Shown piece by piece: positions 7,127 to 13,807 of a stretch of DNA of 64,000 nt (its first letter is position 1; each line of letters begins with the position of its first letter). Source of the DNA: Streptomyces flaveus (GTDB taxonomy: Bacteria; Actinomycetota; Actinomycetes; Streptomycetales; Streptomycetaceae); NCBI RefSeq assembly GCF_014647675.1, contig NZ_BMPQ01000018.1, positions 19,780-83,779 on the forward strand. Direction: 5' to 3'. Under the pieces are notes generated by a model. It did no database searches. It had not been told where the DNA came from and saw only the letters and a list, made by a program, of their open reading frames with translations. The position numbers and the translations under genes were made by a program.

Positions 7127-8124
7127 GGTTTGTCCGGCCGATCATGTGACTGCCTCGTGTCTGGGTCGTTGATGTGGGCATGGGGCGGGGTGATCTGACG
7201 GATGCGGAGTGGGAGCGGCTGCGGCCGTTCCTGCCTGTCAGCAATGGGCGTTGTGGCCGGTGGCGGGATCACCGGCATGATCGACGGGATCCTGCACCGG
7301 GTGCGGACCGGGGTGCAGTGGCGGGATCTGCCCGAACGGTTCGGGCCGTGGAAGACCGTCTATGAACGCCACCGGCTGTGGTCGGCCGACGGTACCTGGG
7401 AACGCCTGCTCCACCAGGTCCAAGCCGCGGCCGACGCCACCGGCGACATCGACTGGGACATCGCGGTCGACTCGACCATCGTGCGCGCCCACCAGCACGC
7501 GGCCGGTGCTCGCACCGAACCACCGCCAGCGCCCGCGTCAAAGGGGGCCGAAACAGCAGAACACCAGGACGAGACGCCGTGGCAGAACCTGCTCGCCCGG
7601 CTGGTGGAGGTGGTGCAGGAGGTGAGGCACTGGGCCGCTCGCGCGGCGGGCTCACCAGCAAGCTCCACCTGAGCGCCGACGGACGCTGCCGCCCGCTGTC
7701 CCTGATCGTCACCGGTGGACAGCGCGCGGACTGCACTCAGTTCCAGCCGGTGCTGGAGAAGATCCGCGTCCCACGGCCGCGGCCGGGCAGGCCGCGAACG
7801 AAGCCCGACAGCCTCGCCGCCGACAAGGCCTACAGCAACGGGCCCTGCCGCGATTACCTGCGACGACGGGGCATCCGGCACACCATTCCGGAGAAGACCG
7901 ACAGTCAGGCCGCCCGCCTGCGCAAGGGGTCACACGGCGGCCGGCCGCCCGGCTTCGACCAGGAGCGGTACAAGAAGCGCAACACGGTCGAGCGGGCGAT
8001 CAACAGGTTGAAGCAGTCCCGGGCCGTGGCCACTCGCTACGACAAACGCGGCTACGTCTTCCTCGGCACTGCCACCATAGCCGCCCTGGTCATCTGGCTC
8101 CGCACATGATCGCCCGAACAAGCC
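7127..8124 (+). mobile_element. IS5-family insertion sequence, 998 bp
   Basis: Imperfect terminal inverted repeats, GGTTTGTCCGGCCGATCATG at the left and the complement of GGCTTGTTCGGGCGATCATG at the right (3 mismatches), enclose the transposase. CTAG stands on both sides (7123-7126 and 8125-8128) and may be the target duplication. Size and protein match IS5-group elements common in Streptomyces. Confidence 0.8.
7174..8109 (+). pseudogene. IS5-family transposase in three frame segments
   Basis: The N-terminus (MGRGDLTDAEWERLRPFLPV) is in the frame starting at 7174 or 7180. From about 7255 the protein continues in the next frame (MIDGILHRVRTGVQWRDLP, DIDWDIAVDSTIVRAHQHAA with the first catalytic Asp). 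From about 7630 it returns to the first frame (SRGGLTSKLHLSADGRCRPL, ADKAYSN with the second Asp, RYKKRNTVERAINRLK with the Glu) and stops at 8109. One frame change near 7630 could be the programmed shift used by many IS5 elements. The early one near 7250 looks like a small deletion in the usual CGRWRDHRQVIDGIL region. I therefore call it probably inactive. Confidence 0.75.
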
Positions 8125-8131
8125 CTAGGCG

Positions 8132-8530
8132 GTGACCGCGGCCTATCCGGTCGAGAGTGCCGACCTGGGACGGGGACGTGAATTCCTGGCCGAATTCCGG
8201 ACGCTGGCCGCGGAGAAGGGCCAGGAATGGGAGAAGGTCCTGCGCGCCGACGCGGGATCCGCCCCGTGCCAGATCAAGAGAGGCCTCGCCTCTTTCGTCC
8301 GGGTTGTTTGGCCGCGCGTCGAAGCCCGCCTGCTGGCCCGCGCCGCGGCACCGCGCACGGTGCTGTTCCTGCACAACGCGGGCCTGCTCGCCCGGTACTG
8401 GGACGAAGGCGGCCACGACACCCTCGTCCGCCTGCAGGCGGCGGCCCGCCGCAAGAGGCGTCCTGAGGCCATGAGCGCACCGCCGGGCAGCGCCTGCTCG
8501 GCGGTGCGCCTGGCCCTGAGACCTATGTGA
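8132..8530 (+). pseudogene. C-terminal remnant of a larger protein, possibly a BREX/Pgl component
   Basis: The 132-aa frame begins 8 bp after the insertion sequence and has no start signal of its own. It reads like the last part of a large protein (EFLAEFRTLAAEKGQEWEKV, then VLFLHNAGLLARYWDEGGHD), and the final residues after RLQAAARR look frame-altered. From memory the second motif resembles the C-terminal region of large type 2 BREX (Pgl) proteins such as PglW, but I could not check this and confidence in that name is low. The 3' end overlaps the stop of the minus-strand gene at 8523 by 8 bp. Confidence 0.35.
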
Positions 8531-9617
8531 GTCCGGCCTCGTCACACGCGGACCGGAGTTCCGGGGTACAGATCTGGTCGATCGTGTACATGCCATCCTT
8601 GACGAGAGTGTCCTTGATGTCGCCGACGGTCACCGGGACCGGATCGAGCAGCACAGTCGGGATGTCCTTCGTGGAGGCGTTGTCGACCCTGGTATCGGCG
8701 AGGTCGTCGAGCTTCTCGCCGCGCGCCAGGGCGACGGCCATGGTGGCGGCGGCGTCGGCCTCCGGCTTGAACGGCTTGTAGACGGTCATGTACTGCTCGC
8801 CGCCGACGATACGCTGCACGCCCACGAGCTCGGCGTCCTGGCCGGTGATGGGCGGTAGTGGTGTGATGCCGGCGACCTTGAAGGCGGAGATCACACCGCC
8901 GGCGAGGTGATCGTTGGCGGCCAGCACGCCATCGATGTTCTCCCCTCCCAGGGCGGCGATGGCTCCGGACATGTTGGTGTGCGCGGTCCCCGCCCGCCAG
9001 TCGATGTTGTCGTACGACCGGGCGATCTTCGCTCTGCCCCGGAGGACGGACAGCGCGCCCCTTTTGAACCACCCTGCATTGGGATCGGTCGTGGGGCCGT
9101 TCATCATGACGATCTGGCCGTCCTGCGCATGGGCGCCCATGGCCCTCAGGAGCGCTTCGCCCTGAGCCCTGCCGACCTGCGCACCGTCGAAGGTGACGTA
9201 ACCCGAGACCGGGCCTTCGGCGAGCCGGTCGTAGGCGACGACCGGGACGCCCTGCTCGTGCGCAGCCGCGACCGAGGAGCGCTGCGCCTTGGGGTCGACG
9301 GCCATGAGTATCAGTACATCGACCCCCTTGGTGAGCATGGAGTCGATCTGCTGCTGCTGGACCGTGACATCGTCCTTGGCGTCGGTGGACTGCACCCGGC
9401 AGTCCGGGCACAGCTCCTTCAGCTTCTTCTCGATCAAGGGCTTGTCGAACTGCCCGGTGCGAGAGGCCGCCCCAGCCGCCGGGAGCAGTACGCCGACAGT
9501 GACGCTGCCCCTCTCGGATCTGACGTCGCTGCCTCCGCAGCCACCCAGGGCCAATGCCAGCACCAAGCTCACGGCGATGGTCATGTTCCGCACACGGGTC
9601 TTCGCATCGCTCTTCAC
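8523..9617 (-). CDS. xylose-type sugar-binding lipoprotein (copy 2)
   Basis: 364 aa. The GTG at 9617 has GGGAGAGG upstream and gives a clean lipoprotein signal ending LGGC (Cys27), so the longer upstream frame is rejected. The type I periplasmic binding fold shares nearly every motif with copy 1: VGVLLPAAG, PVVAYDRLAEG, SGYVTFDGAQVG, QIVMMNGPTTDPN, ITGQDAELVGVQRIVGG, QYMTVYKPFKPEADA and the tail TIDQICTPELRSACDEAG. I judge identity at roughly 60-65 percent. Like copy 1 it has no transporter partners nearby. The two copies flank an insertion sequence and probably arose by duplication or by two separate captures. Confidence 0.85.
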   Translation of the reverse strand: MKSDAKTRVRNMTIAVSLVLALALGGCGGSDVRSERGSVTVGVLLPAAGAASRTGQFDKPLIEKKLKELCPDCRVQSTDAKDDVTVQQQQIDSMLTKGVDVLILMAVDPKAQRSSVAAAHEQGVPVVAYDRLAEGPVSGYVTFDGAQVGRAQGEALLRAMGAHAQDGQIVMMNGPTTDPNAGWFKRGALSVLRGRAKIARSYDNIDWRAGTAHTNMSGAIAALGGENIDGVLAANDHLAGGVISAFKVAGITPLPPITGQDAELVGVQRIVGGEQYMTVYKPFKPEADAAATMAVALARGEKLDDLADTRVDNASTKDIPTVLLDPVPVTVGDIKDTLVKDGMYTIDQICTPELRSACDEAGLT

Positions 9618-10285
9618 GTCACAGACCTCTCCCGGCCACCACGGGCTCGGCCGCAGAACGATCGGCTCGCGCGGTGGCACGACGATTGCGCTGCACACCT
9701 TCTCGCCGCCGCCGTCCGGCGCGATCCCGACGCCGCCGACATCGCCACGATGAGAAGGACGCCCCGGCAGCCGTTACCTCGCAGACCACGATCTGCGGCT
9801 CGCCGATGCATAAGGTGGCCGACTGCTCACGCCTACCGCGAGCGGTCGGGTCAGGTAGAGGCGCAGGGGACTGCGGCTCCCACAGGCGATCACGCCGTCG
9901 GGGTGTGATCCCGTTCGTCCTCGGCCTTGACGACTGCTTCCTGGACATGTCCGGTGCTGCTCCATGACGCTGCGTTCAGCGGTCAGTCGCCCTTACCCGC
10001 GGCATGCGACGAGAGCGGCGAGTACCGCCAGGTTCGTACTGCATGCCTCTGGACTGCCTGACGGGCCTCCTCGCTGGTTAATGCCCATGCTCCACCCTCA
10101 CCCGTGGAAGGGCGAGACAGACGGCACAGTGCTGCGCACTGGGGGATGGCTTACCTGGATCAGGATGCCTTCTTAGGGCGACGTCATGCGTTCCGCCTGG
10201 TGTGGACGTCAGGACTGGCAGGATGGGGGAGATTTCCGGTTGTCGGTTGTCGGGTGGAGGGCTCTGGCTACGCGGAGATGCGGCG
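9618..10285. other. gene-free stretch inside the element
   Basis: I see no convincing coding frame, RNA or repeat here. Several weak open frames lack family resemblance and start signals. It separates the second sugar-binding gene from a truncated dehydrogenase, so it is probably decayed DNA. Confidence 0.4.
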
Positions 10286-10744
10286 CGCCTGGGCCTGGCG
10301 CTCGAGCTGGGTGCCACGCATGTCCTCAATCCCGCCGAGACCAAGGACGTCGTATGGGACGTCCTTGAACTCACCGCCGGGGGACTGCACTACACGGTCG
10401 ACGCCGTCGGTCTGGGCAGTGTGATCGAGCAGGCGCTGGGGGTGCTGCGTTCGCCCGGTACCTGCGCGACCGTGGGTCTGCAGGGGCTGGAGAACGAGAT
10501 CACCGTGGACCAGGGGCACCTTCTCCTTGGCCGGACGCTGAAGGGCGTCATCGAGGGAGACGCCGATCCGCACGTGTTCATCCCGCGCCTGACACAGTTG
10601 TGGCACAGCGGCGTATTCCCGTTCGACCGGCTGGTCAAGACCTTTCCGTTCGCCGCCGTCAACGAGGCCCTCGACGCCGCGCGTCGCGGCGAGGTCGTCA
10701 AGCCCGTGCTGATCCCGGACGCCGGCTGGTGTTGCTGGCCATGA
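10286..10744 (+). pseudogene. NAD-dependent alcohol dehydrogenase, C-terminal half only
   Basis: From LALELGATHVLNPAE onward the protein is the second half of a zinc-type medium-chain dehydrogenase of the aryl-alcohol class: VDAVGLGSVIEQAL, PGTCATVGLQG, LLGRTLKGVIEGDADP, FPFDRLVKTFPFAAVNEALD and GEVVKPVLI. The catalytic zinc domain and most of the NAD-binding fold are missing, and the last nine residues (after LIP) do not match the family end. It is a 5'-truncated remnant. A TTG or ATG upstream would only add unrelated residues. Confidence 0.75.
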
Positions 10745-10768
10745 GGTTGGTGGCGCCGCTCGTCGGTG

Positions 10769-10799
10769 TTGACCTTCGAGTTGGTTGAAACTCCATGAT
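10769..10799 (+). promoter_or_regulatory. MerR-type promoter with 19-bp spacer
   Basis: TTGACC (10769-10774) and CATGAT (10794-10799) are 19 bp apart, the overlong spacing typical of MerR-controlled promoters. The spacer holds the dyad GAGTT-N6-AACTC. The predicted start of transcription falls on the GTG at 10806, so the message would be leaderless and the regulator autoregulated. Confidence 0.55.
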
Positions 10800-10805
10800 G
10801 GCGAG

Positions 10806-11876
10806 GTGCCAAATTCTGAGCTGATGCCGATCGGGGTCTTTGCCCAGCGCAGTGGTCTGACCTCCAGCGCGTTGCGGTTCTACGCCGACTGCGGGCTGCT
10901 GCCCCCTGCCGAAGTCGACCCGGTCTCGGGCTACCGCTACTACAGCGCTGACCAGGTGGCGCGGGCGACTGTGCTGCGTCAGCTCCGTGAGATTGCTATG
11001 CCCCTCGCTGGTGTCGAGGCGGTACTCGGCTCCGAGGCTGACGAGGCATCCCGGCTGCTCGATGACCATGTGTCGAAGGTCGTCGGGGACGCGGCAGCGG
11101 CACAGCAGAAGGCTGCTGTCATCAAGTCCGCGCTCGGCAACGCGCCAGGTCTTCCGATTACGGCGCTGAAGGGTCCCGTTCTGGCGGATGCGGTCGAGCA
11201 GGTCCTGACCGCGACCGCACATGAGCCCAAGATGCCGGTACTCGCCGGCCTGCGGATCGAGGCAAGTCATGAGGCGGTCACCCTGACCGCGACTGACCGT
11301 TACCGGCTCTCCACCCGAACTCTGGTGCCGACTGAACCACCGAGGCAGACGTGGGCTGGCACGGTCGATGGCGACGAGCTGCGGGCCGCGGTCGCCGAGA
11401 TCCGCCGCAGTGCGCTGGTGCGACTCGAAGCGGTGCCGCACGGAATCTGGTTCCGCGTGGCCGACAGGGAGGACCGGCATTGCCGGTTGCTGCCCGAGGA
11501 ATTCCCCGACTATCGGCTGATGCTCGCGTCACTGGGCGAGGTCACCACTCGTGCAACGGTCTCGAAGGGTCTGCTCCTGCGAGCCCTGGAAGAACACCCC
11601 GGCGAGCGCATCGCGCTGCACGTTGCCGACCACGGAATGAACGTCCGGTCAGCGGATGACGAACACTCCGGCATCCCGCTCCCGGCCACCGCGACGGGGC
11701 AGGCCCTCCAGATCTGGTTCGAGCTGACCACGCTCTACCCCGCCGTGAGCACCGCGATCGGCCCTGACGTGATGCTCGACCTGAGGGGAAACGACCAGCC
11801 CGTCACGATCCGCTCCGCCGACCGCGGCGATCTCACCACCCTCGCCATGCCCATCAAGTCCGACCACTCCGCCTGA
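10806..11876 (+). CDS. MerR-family regulator fused to sliding-clamp (DnaN-like) domains
   Basis: 356 aa from the GTG at 10806; a TTG at 10785 is the longer alternative. Residues about 7-75 are a MerR DNA-binding domain (GVFAQRSGLTSSALRFYADC, GYRYYSADQVARA). A helical linker (76-112) follows. Residues about 115-240 resemble a beta-clamp domain (PVLAGLRIEASHEAVTLTAT then DRYRLSTRTL). Residues about 245-350 resemble the last clamp domain (SKGLLLRALEEHPGERIAL, TTLYPAVSTAIGPDVMLDL, TTLAMPI). The first clamp domain is absent. Databases carry similar Streptomyces proteins as DNA polymerase III beta family, as I recall. The fusion suggests a regulator that senses or mimics replication-clamp contacts, but no function is established. 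The TPR-like gene 22 bp downstream is the probable operon partner. Confidence 0.8.
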   Translation: MPNSELMPIGVFAQRSGLTSSALRFYADCGLLPPAEVDPVSGYRYYSADQVARATVLRQLREIAMPLAGVEAVLGSEADEASRLLDDHVSKVVGDAAAAQQKAAVIKSALGNAPGLPITALKGPVLADAVEQVLTATAHEPKMPVLAGLRIEASHEAVTLTATDRYRLSTRTLVPTEPPRQTWAGTVDGDELRAAVAEIRRSALVRLEAVPHGIWFRVADREDRHCRLLPEEFPDYRLMLASLGEVTTRATVSKGLLLRALEEHPGERIALHVADHGMNVRSADDEHSGIPLPATATGQALQIWFELTTLYPAVSTAIGPDVMLDLRGNDQPVTIRSADRGDLTTLAMPIKSDHSA

Positions 11877-11898
11877 GACAGACGACGAGGAACACTTC

Positions 11899-12408
11899 AT
11901 GACCACCGCACCCGCCAGCCCCGACCCGACCATGGACGCCATCGGCCACGCCGTCACCGAAGGCCGAGCCGGTGGCATCGCTTCCGCTCGCCAGAAACTT
12001 CTGAGTCTGTGGTCCGCGATCGGTGTCACCGGCGACCCGCTGCACCGCTGCTCCCTCGCTCACTACCTCGCAGATCTCTACGAAGATCCCGCCCAGGCCC
12101 TCGCCTGGGACATCCGGGCCCTGGACGCTGCCGACGCCGTGACCGAGCAGCGCGTCCAGGAGCACCACGCCAGCCTCCACATCGCCGGCTTCTACCCCTC
12201 CCTGCACCTCAACCTGGCCGACAACTACCGCCGACTCGGCTCCTTCGAAGCCGCCACCGAGCACATCAACGCGGCCAAAGCGCACGCCCCCAACCTTCCG
12301 CAGGATCCCTACGGTGACCTTCTTCGTGGCGCCATCCAAGAGGTCGCCGAGGCCATCGCCGGACGGGACCGCACACGGCGAGCATCTGCACCCGGTTCCC
12401 CTGCGTGA
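11899..12408 (+). CDS. TPR-like helical protein, partner of the MerR-clamp fusion
   Basis: 169 aa. ATG at 11899 with GACGAGGAAC upstream. The middle reads as helical repeat pairs: LHRCSLAHYLADLYEDPAQA, then ALDAADAVTEQRVQEHHAS, and a good TPR-like unit HLNLADNYRRLGSFEAATEH. It follows the clamp fusion by 22 bp and is probably cotranscribed, so a shared role is likely. The last residues (RDRTRRASAPGSPA) run into the start of an IS481-type transposase, which overlaps by 4 bp, so the natural C-terminus may have been replaced by the insertion. Confidence 0.6.
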   Translation: MTTAPASPDPTMDAIGHAVTEGRAGGIASARQKLLSLWSAIGVTGDPLHRCSLAHYLADLYEDPAQALAWDIRALDAADAVTEQRVQEHHASLHIAGFYPSLHLNLADNYRRLGSFEAATEHINAAKAHAPNLPQDPYGDLLRGAIQEVAEAIAGRDRTRRASAPGSPA

Positions 12409-13586
12409 CGCACAAGAACGCACCCCTCACCGTGGAGGGGCGACGTCGGCTCATCGAGCGCTGCCGCACGAGGCCCATCGCCCACGTCGCAGCCGAGATG
12501 GGGATATCCCGGGCGTGCGCATCAAAGTGGGTCAACCGATACCGGCGCCATGGCGAACTCGGGATCGAGGACCGCTCTTCCACGCCGCACCACCAGCCCA
12601 CCGCGACACCGTCTGAGGTCCTCGAACTCATAGAAAAGCTGCGCCGCACCCACAAGTGGTCAGCGGCCCGGATCGCCTTCGAGCTCACCAAGGCCGGAAC
12701 GCCGGTCGGCCGAAGGACCGTGAGCAGGCACTTGGCCGAGATCGGCCTCAACCGACGCCGATTCATCGACCCCGACGGTGAGGCCAACCGAAAGCCGCAG
12801 AGAATCCACGCCCGACGGCCCGGCCACATGATCCACGTCGATGTGAAGAAGGTAGGACGCATCCCCAACGGCGGAGGCTGGCGCGCGCACGGACGCGGCA
12901 GCGACCAGGCCAAAGCCGTGGACCGGCGGAAGAAGAAGACCGAGCGCGGTGGCTACGTCTATCTGCACTCGGCCATCGACGGGTACAGCCGGCTCGCCTA
13001 CACCGAAGCACTGCCCGATGAGAAGGCCACCACCGCGATCGCCTTCCTCCATCGGGCCCGCGCCTGGTTCGCAGCACACGGGATCACACGCATCGAACGG
13101 ATCGTGACAGACAACGGAGCCTGCTACCGCGCCGAGAGCTTCTCCCGAGCCCTACTCGGCGCCAGGCACCAGCGCATCGCCCCCTACACCCCACGGCACA
13201 ACGGCAAGGTCGAGCGATACAACCGCATCCTGGCCGAAGAGTTCCTCTACGCTCGGACGTGGACATCGGAAGCCCAACGCACCCAACTCCTGGGTCGCTG
13301 GAATGTCCACTACAACTACCACCGACCCCACACCGCGGTCGGCAGCCAACCACCGGCAGCACGACTGCCAGGCAGCGTCACCAACGTCATGGCCTCCTAC
13401 ACCCAGATCAGTCAGACCCGGCGTTACGTGAAGGGCAGATCACACCTGTCGAAGGACGCGATGCGGCGCATGGGCGAGTTCTTCGCACCCGCTCCCCCGG
13501 ACCCCATTCCGGGCCCCACTGAGACCAGAACTGAGACCCCCGACACCCGCGCGGCCCGCTCCCGCCGCCGCCGCCGCATCCGCTAA
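12405..13586 (+). CDS. IS481-type transposase fused to an integrase tail
   Basis: 393 aa from a GTG overlapping the previous stop. The first about 330 residues are a complete IS481-family transposase: N-terminal HTH (HVAAEMGISRACASKWVNRY), then the DDE core with Asp in HMIHVDVKKVG, Asp in IVTDNGACYRAESF and Glu in HNGKVERYNRILAEEF. Family members normally stop just after a sequence like TNVMASYT. Here the frame runs on through ISQTRRYVKGRSHLSKDAM and RRMGEFF to an Arg-rich end. That extra part looks like the end of a tyrosine recombinase, which would be expected exactly here beside the attachment site. Terminal inverted repeats of the insertion sequence were not found, so its ends may be lost. 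Confidence 0.75.
   Translation: MTHKNAPLTVEGRRRLIERCRTRPIAHVAAEMGISRACASKWVNRYRRHGELGIEDRSSTPHHQPTATPSEVLELIEKLRRTHKWSAARIAFELTKAGTPVGRRTVSRHLAEIGLNRRRFIDPDGEANRKPQRIHARRPGHMIHVDVKKVGRIPNGGGWRAHGRGSDQAKAVDRRKKKTERGGYVYLHSAIDGYSRLAYTEALPDEKATTAIAFLHRARAWFAAHGITRIERIVTDNGACYRAESFSRALLGARHQRIAPYTPRHNGKVERYNRILAEEFLYARTWTSEAQRTQLLGRWNVHYNYHRPHTAVGSQPPAARLPGSVTNVMASYTQISQTRRYVKGRSHLSKDAMRRMGEFFAPAPPDPIPGPTETRTETPDTRAARSRRRRRIR
13401..13586 (+). pseudogene. probable integrase C-terminal remnant inside the fused frame
   Basis: YTQISQTRRYVKGRSHLSKD, then DAMRRMGEFF, reads like the segment from the catalytic tyrosine to the end of a tRNA-targeting integrase, and it ends 46 bp before the right attachment repeat. 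The upstream integrase body has been replaced by the IS481-type gene. The assignment rests on pattern and position, not on a search. Confidence 0.45.
13518..13538 (+). other. candidate arm-type recombinase binding sites, right end
   Basis: ACTGAGACC at 13518-13526 and again at 13530-13538, with 12-bp period, 94 bp inside the right attachment repeat. Matches the pair at 3408-3428 in sequence, period and orientation. Confidence 0.4.
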
Positions 13587-13592
13587 AAGCAA

Positions 13593-13627
13593 AAGCCCCA
13601 GGTCACGGCGAGTGAGTCCTGAGGCTT
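13593..13627 (-). terminator. tRNA-Thr terminator
   Basis: AAGCCCCAGG (13593-13602) pairs with CCTGAGGCTT (13618-13627) with one mismatch. It lies 7 bp past the tRNA 3' end on the minus strand and is followed by CTTTTGCTTTT. Twenty-six central bases are identical to the copy near 3213. Confidence 0.65.
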
Positions 13628-13632
13628 CCACA

Positions 13633-13676
13633 GAGCCGCCTTCGGGATTCGAACCCGAGACCTACGCATTACGAGT
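13633..13676 (-). repeat. attachment site within intact tRNA-Thr
   Basis: Identical over 44 bp to 3249-3292. It covers the 3' end of the tRNA gene up to the anticodon loop and is the tRNA-side boundary of the integrated element. Confidence 0.85.
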
Positions 13677-13707
13677 GCGTTGCTCTGGCCATCTGAGCTA
13701 AGGCGGC
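13635..13707 (-). tRNA. tRNA-Thr (anticodon CGT)
   Basis: 73 nt. The cloverleaf is complete on the minus strand: acceptor GCCGCCT/AGGCGGC, D arm GCTC/GAGC, anticodon stem ACGCA/TGCGT with loop CTCGTAA (anticodon CGT), and T arm TCGGG-TTCGAAT-CCCGA. CCA is not encoded. It reads ACG threonine codons. The 3' half is duplicated at 3249-3292 by element integration. Confidence 0.95.
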
Positions 13708-13807
13708 GCGCTGCTGACTATGGTGCGATCAGCAACGTCGGAAAGTCTACACAGTTTCCGGGGGTGCTCCGTACCTGCCGTGGGGCACCCCCCGGCCGCT
13801 CCCGCGA

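Larger units (their letters stand above)
3249..13676. mobile_element. degenerate integrative element in tRNA-Thr(CGT), about 10.4 kb
   Basis: The element is bounded by 44-bp direct repeats (3249-3292 and 13633-13676). The right repeat lies inside the intact tRNA gene, so the insert occupies its 3' side, as expected. Contents from left to right: possible integrase arm sites, a small membrane-type gene, a winged-helix Rep-like gene, two orphan sugar-binding lipoproteins, an IS5-family copy, gene remnants, a MerR-clamp fusion with a TPR-like partner, and an IS481-type transposase joined to an integrase tail. I find no intact integrase, excisionase, tra or prim-pol gene, so the element is probably immobile on its own. 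Similar terminator sequence outside both repeats suggests a second, older element to the left in tandem. Confidence 0.75.
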
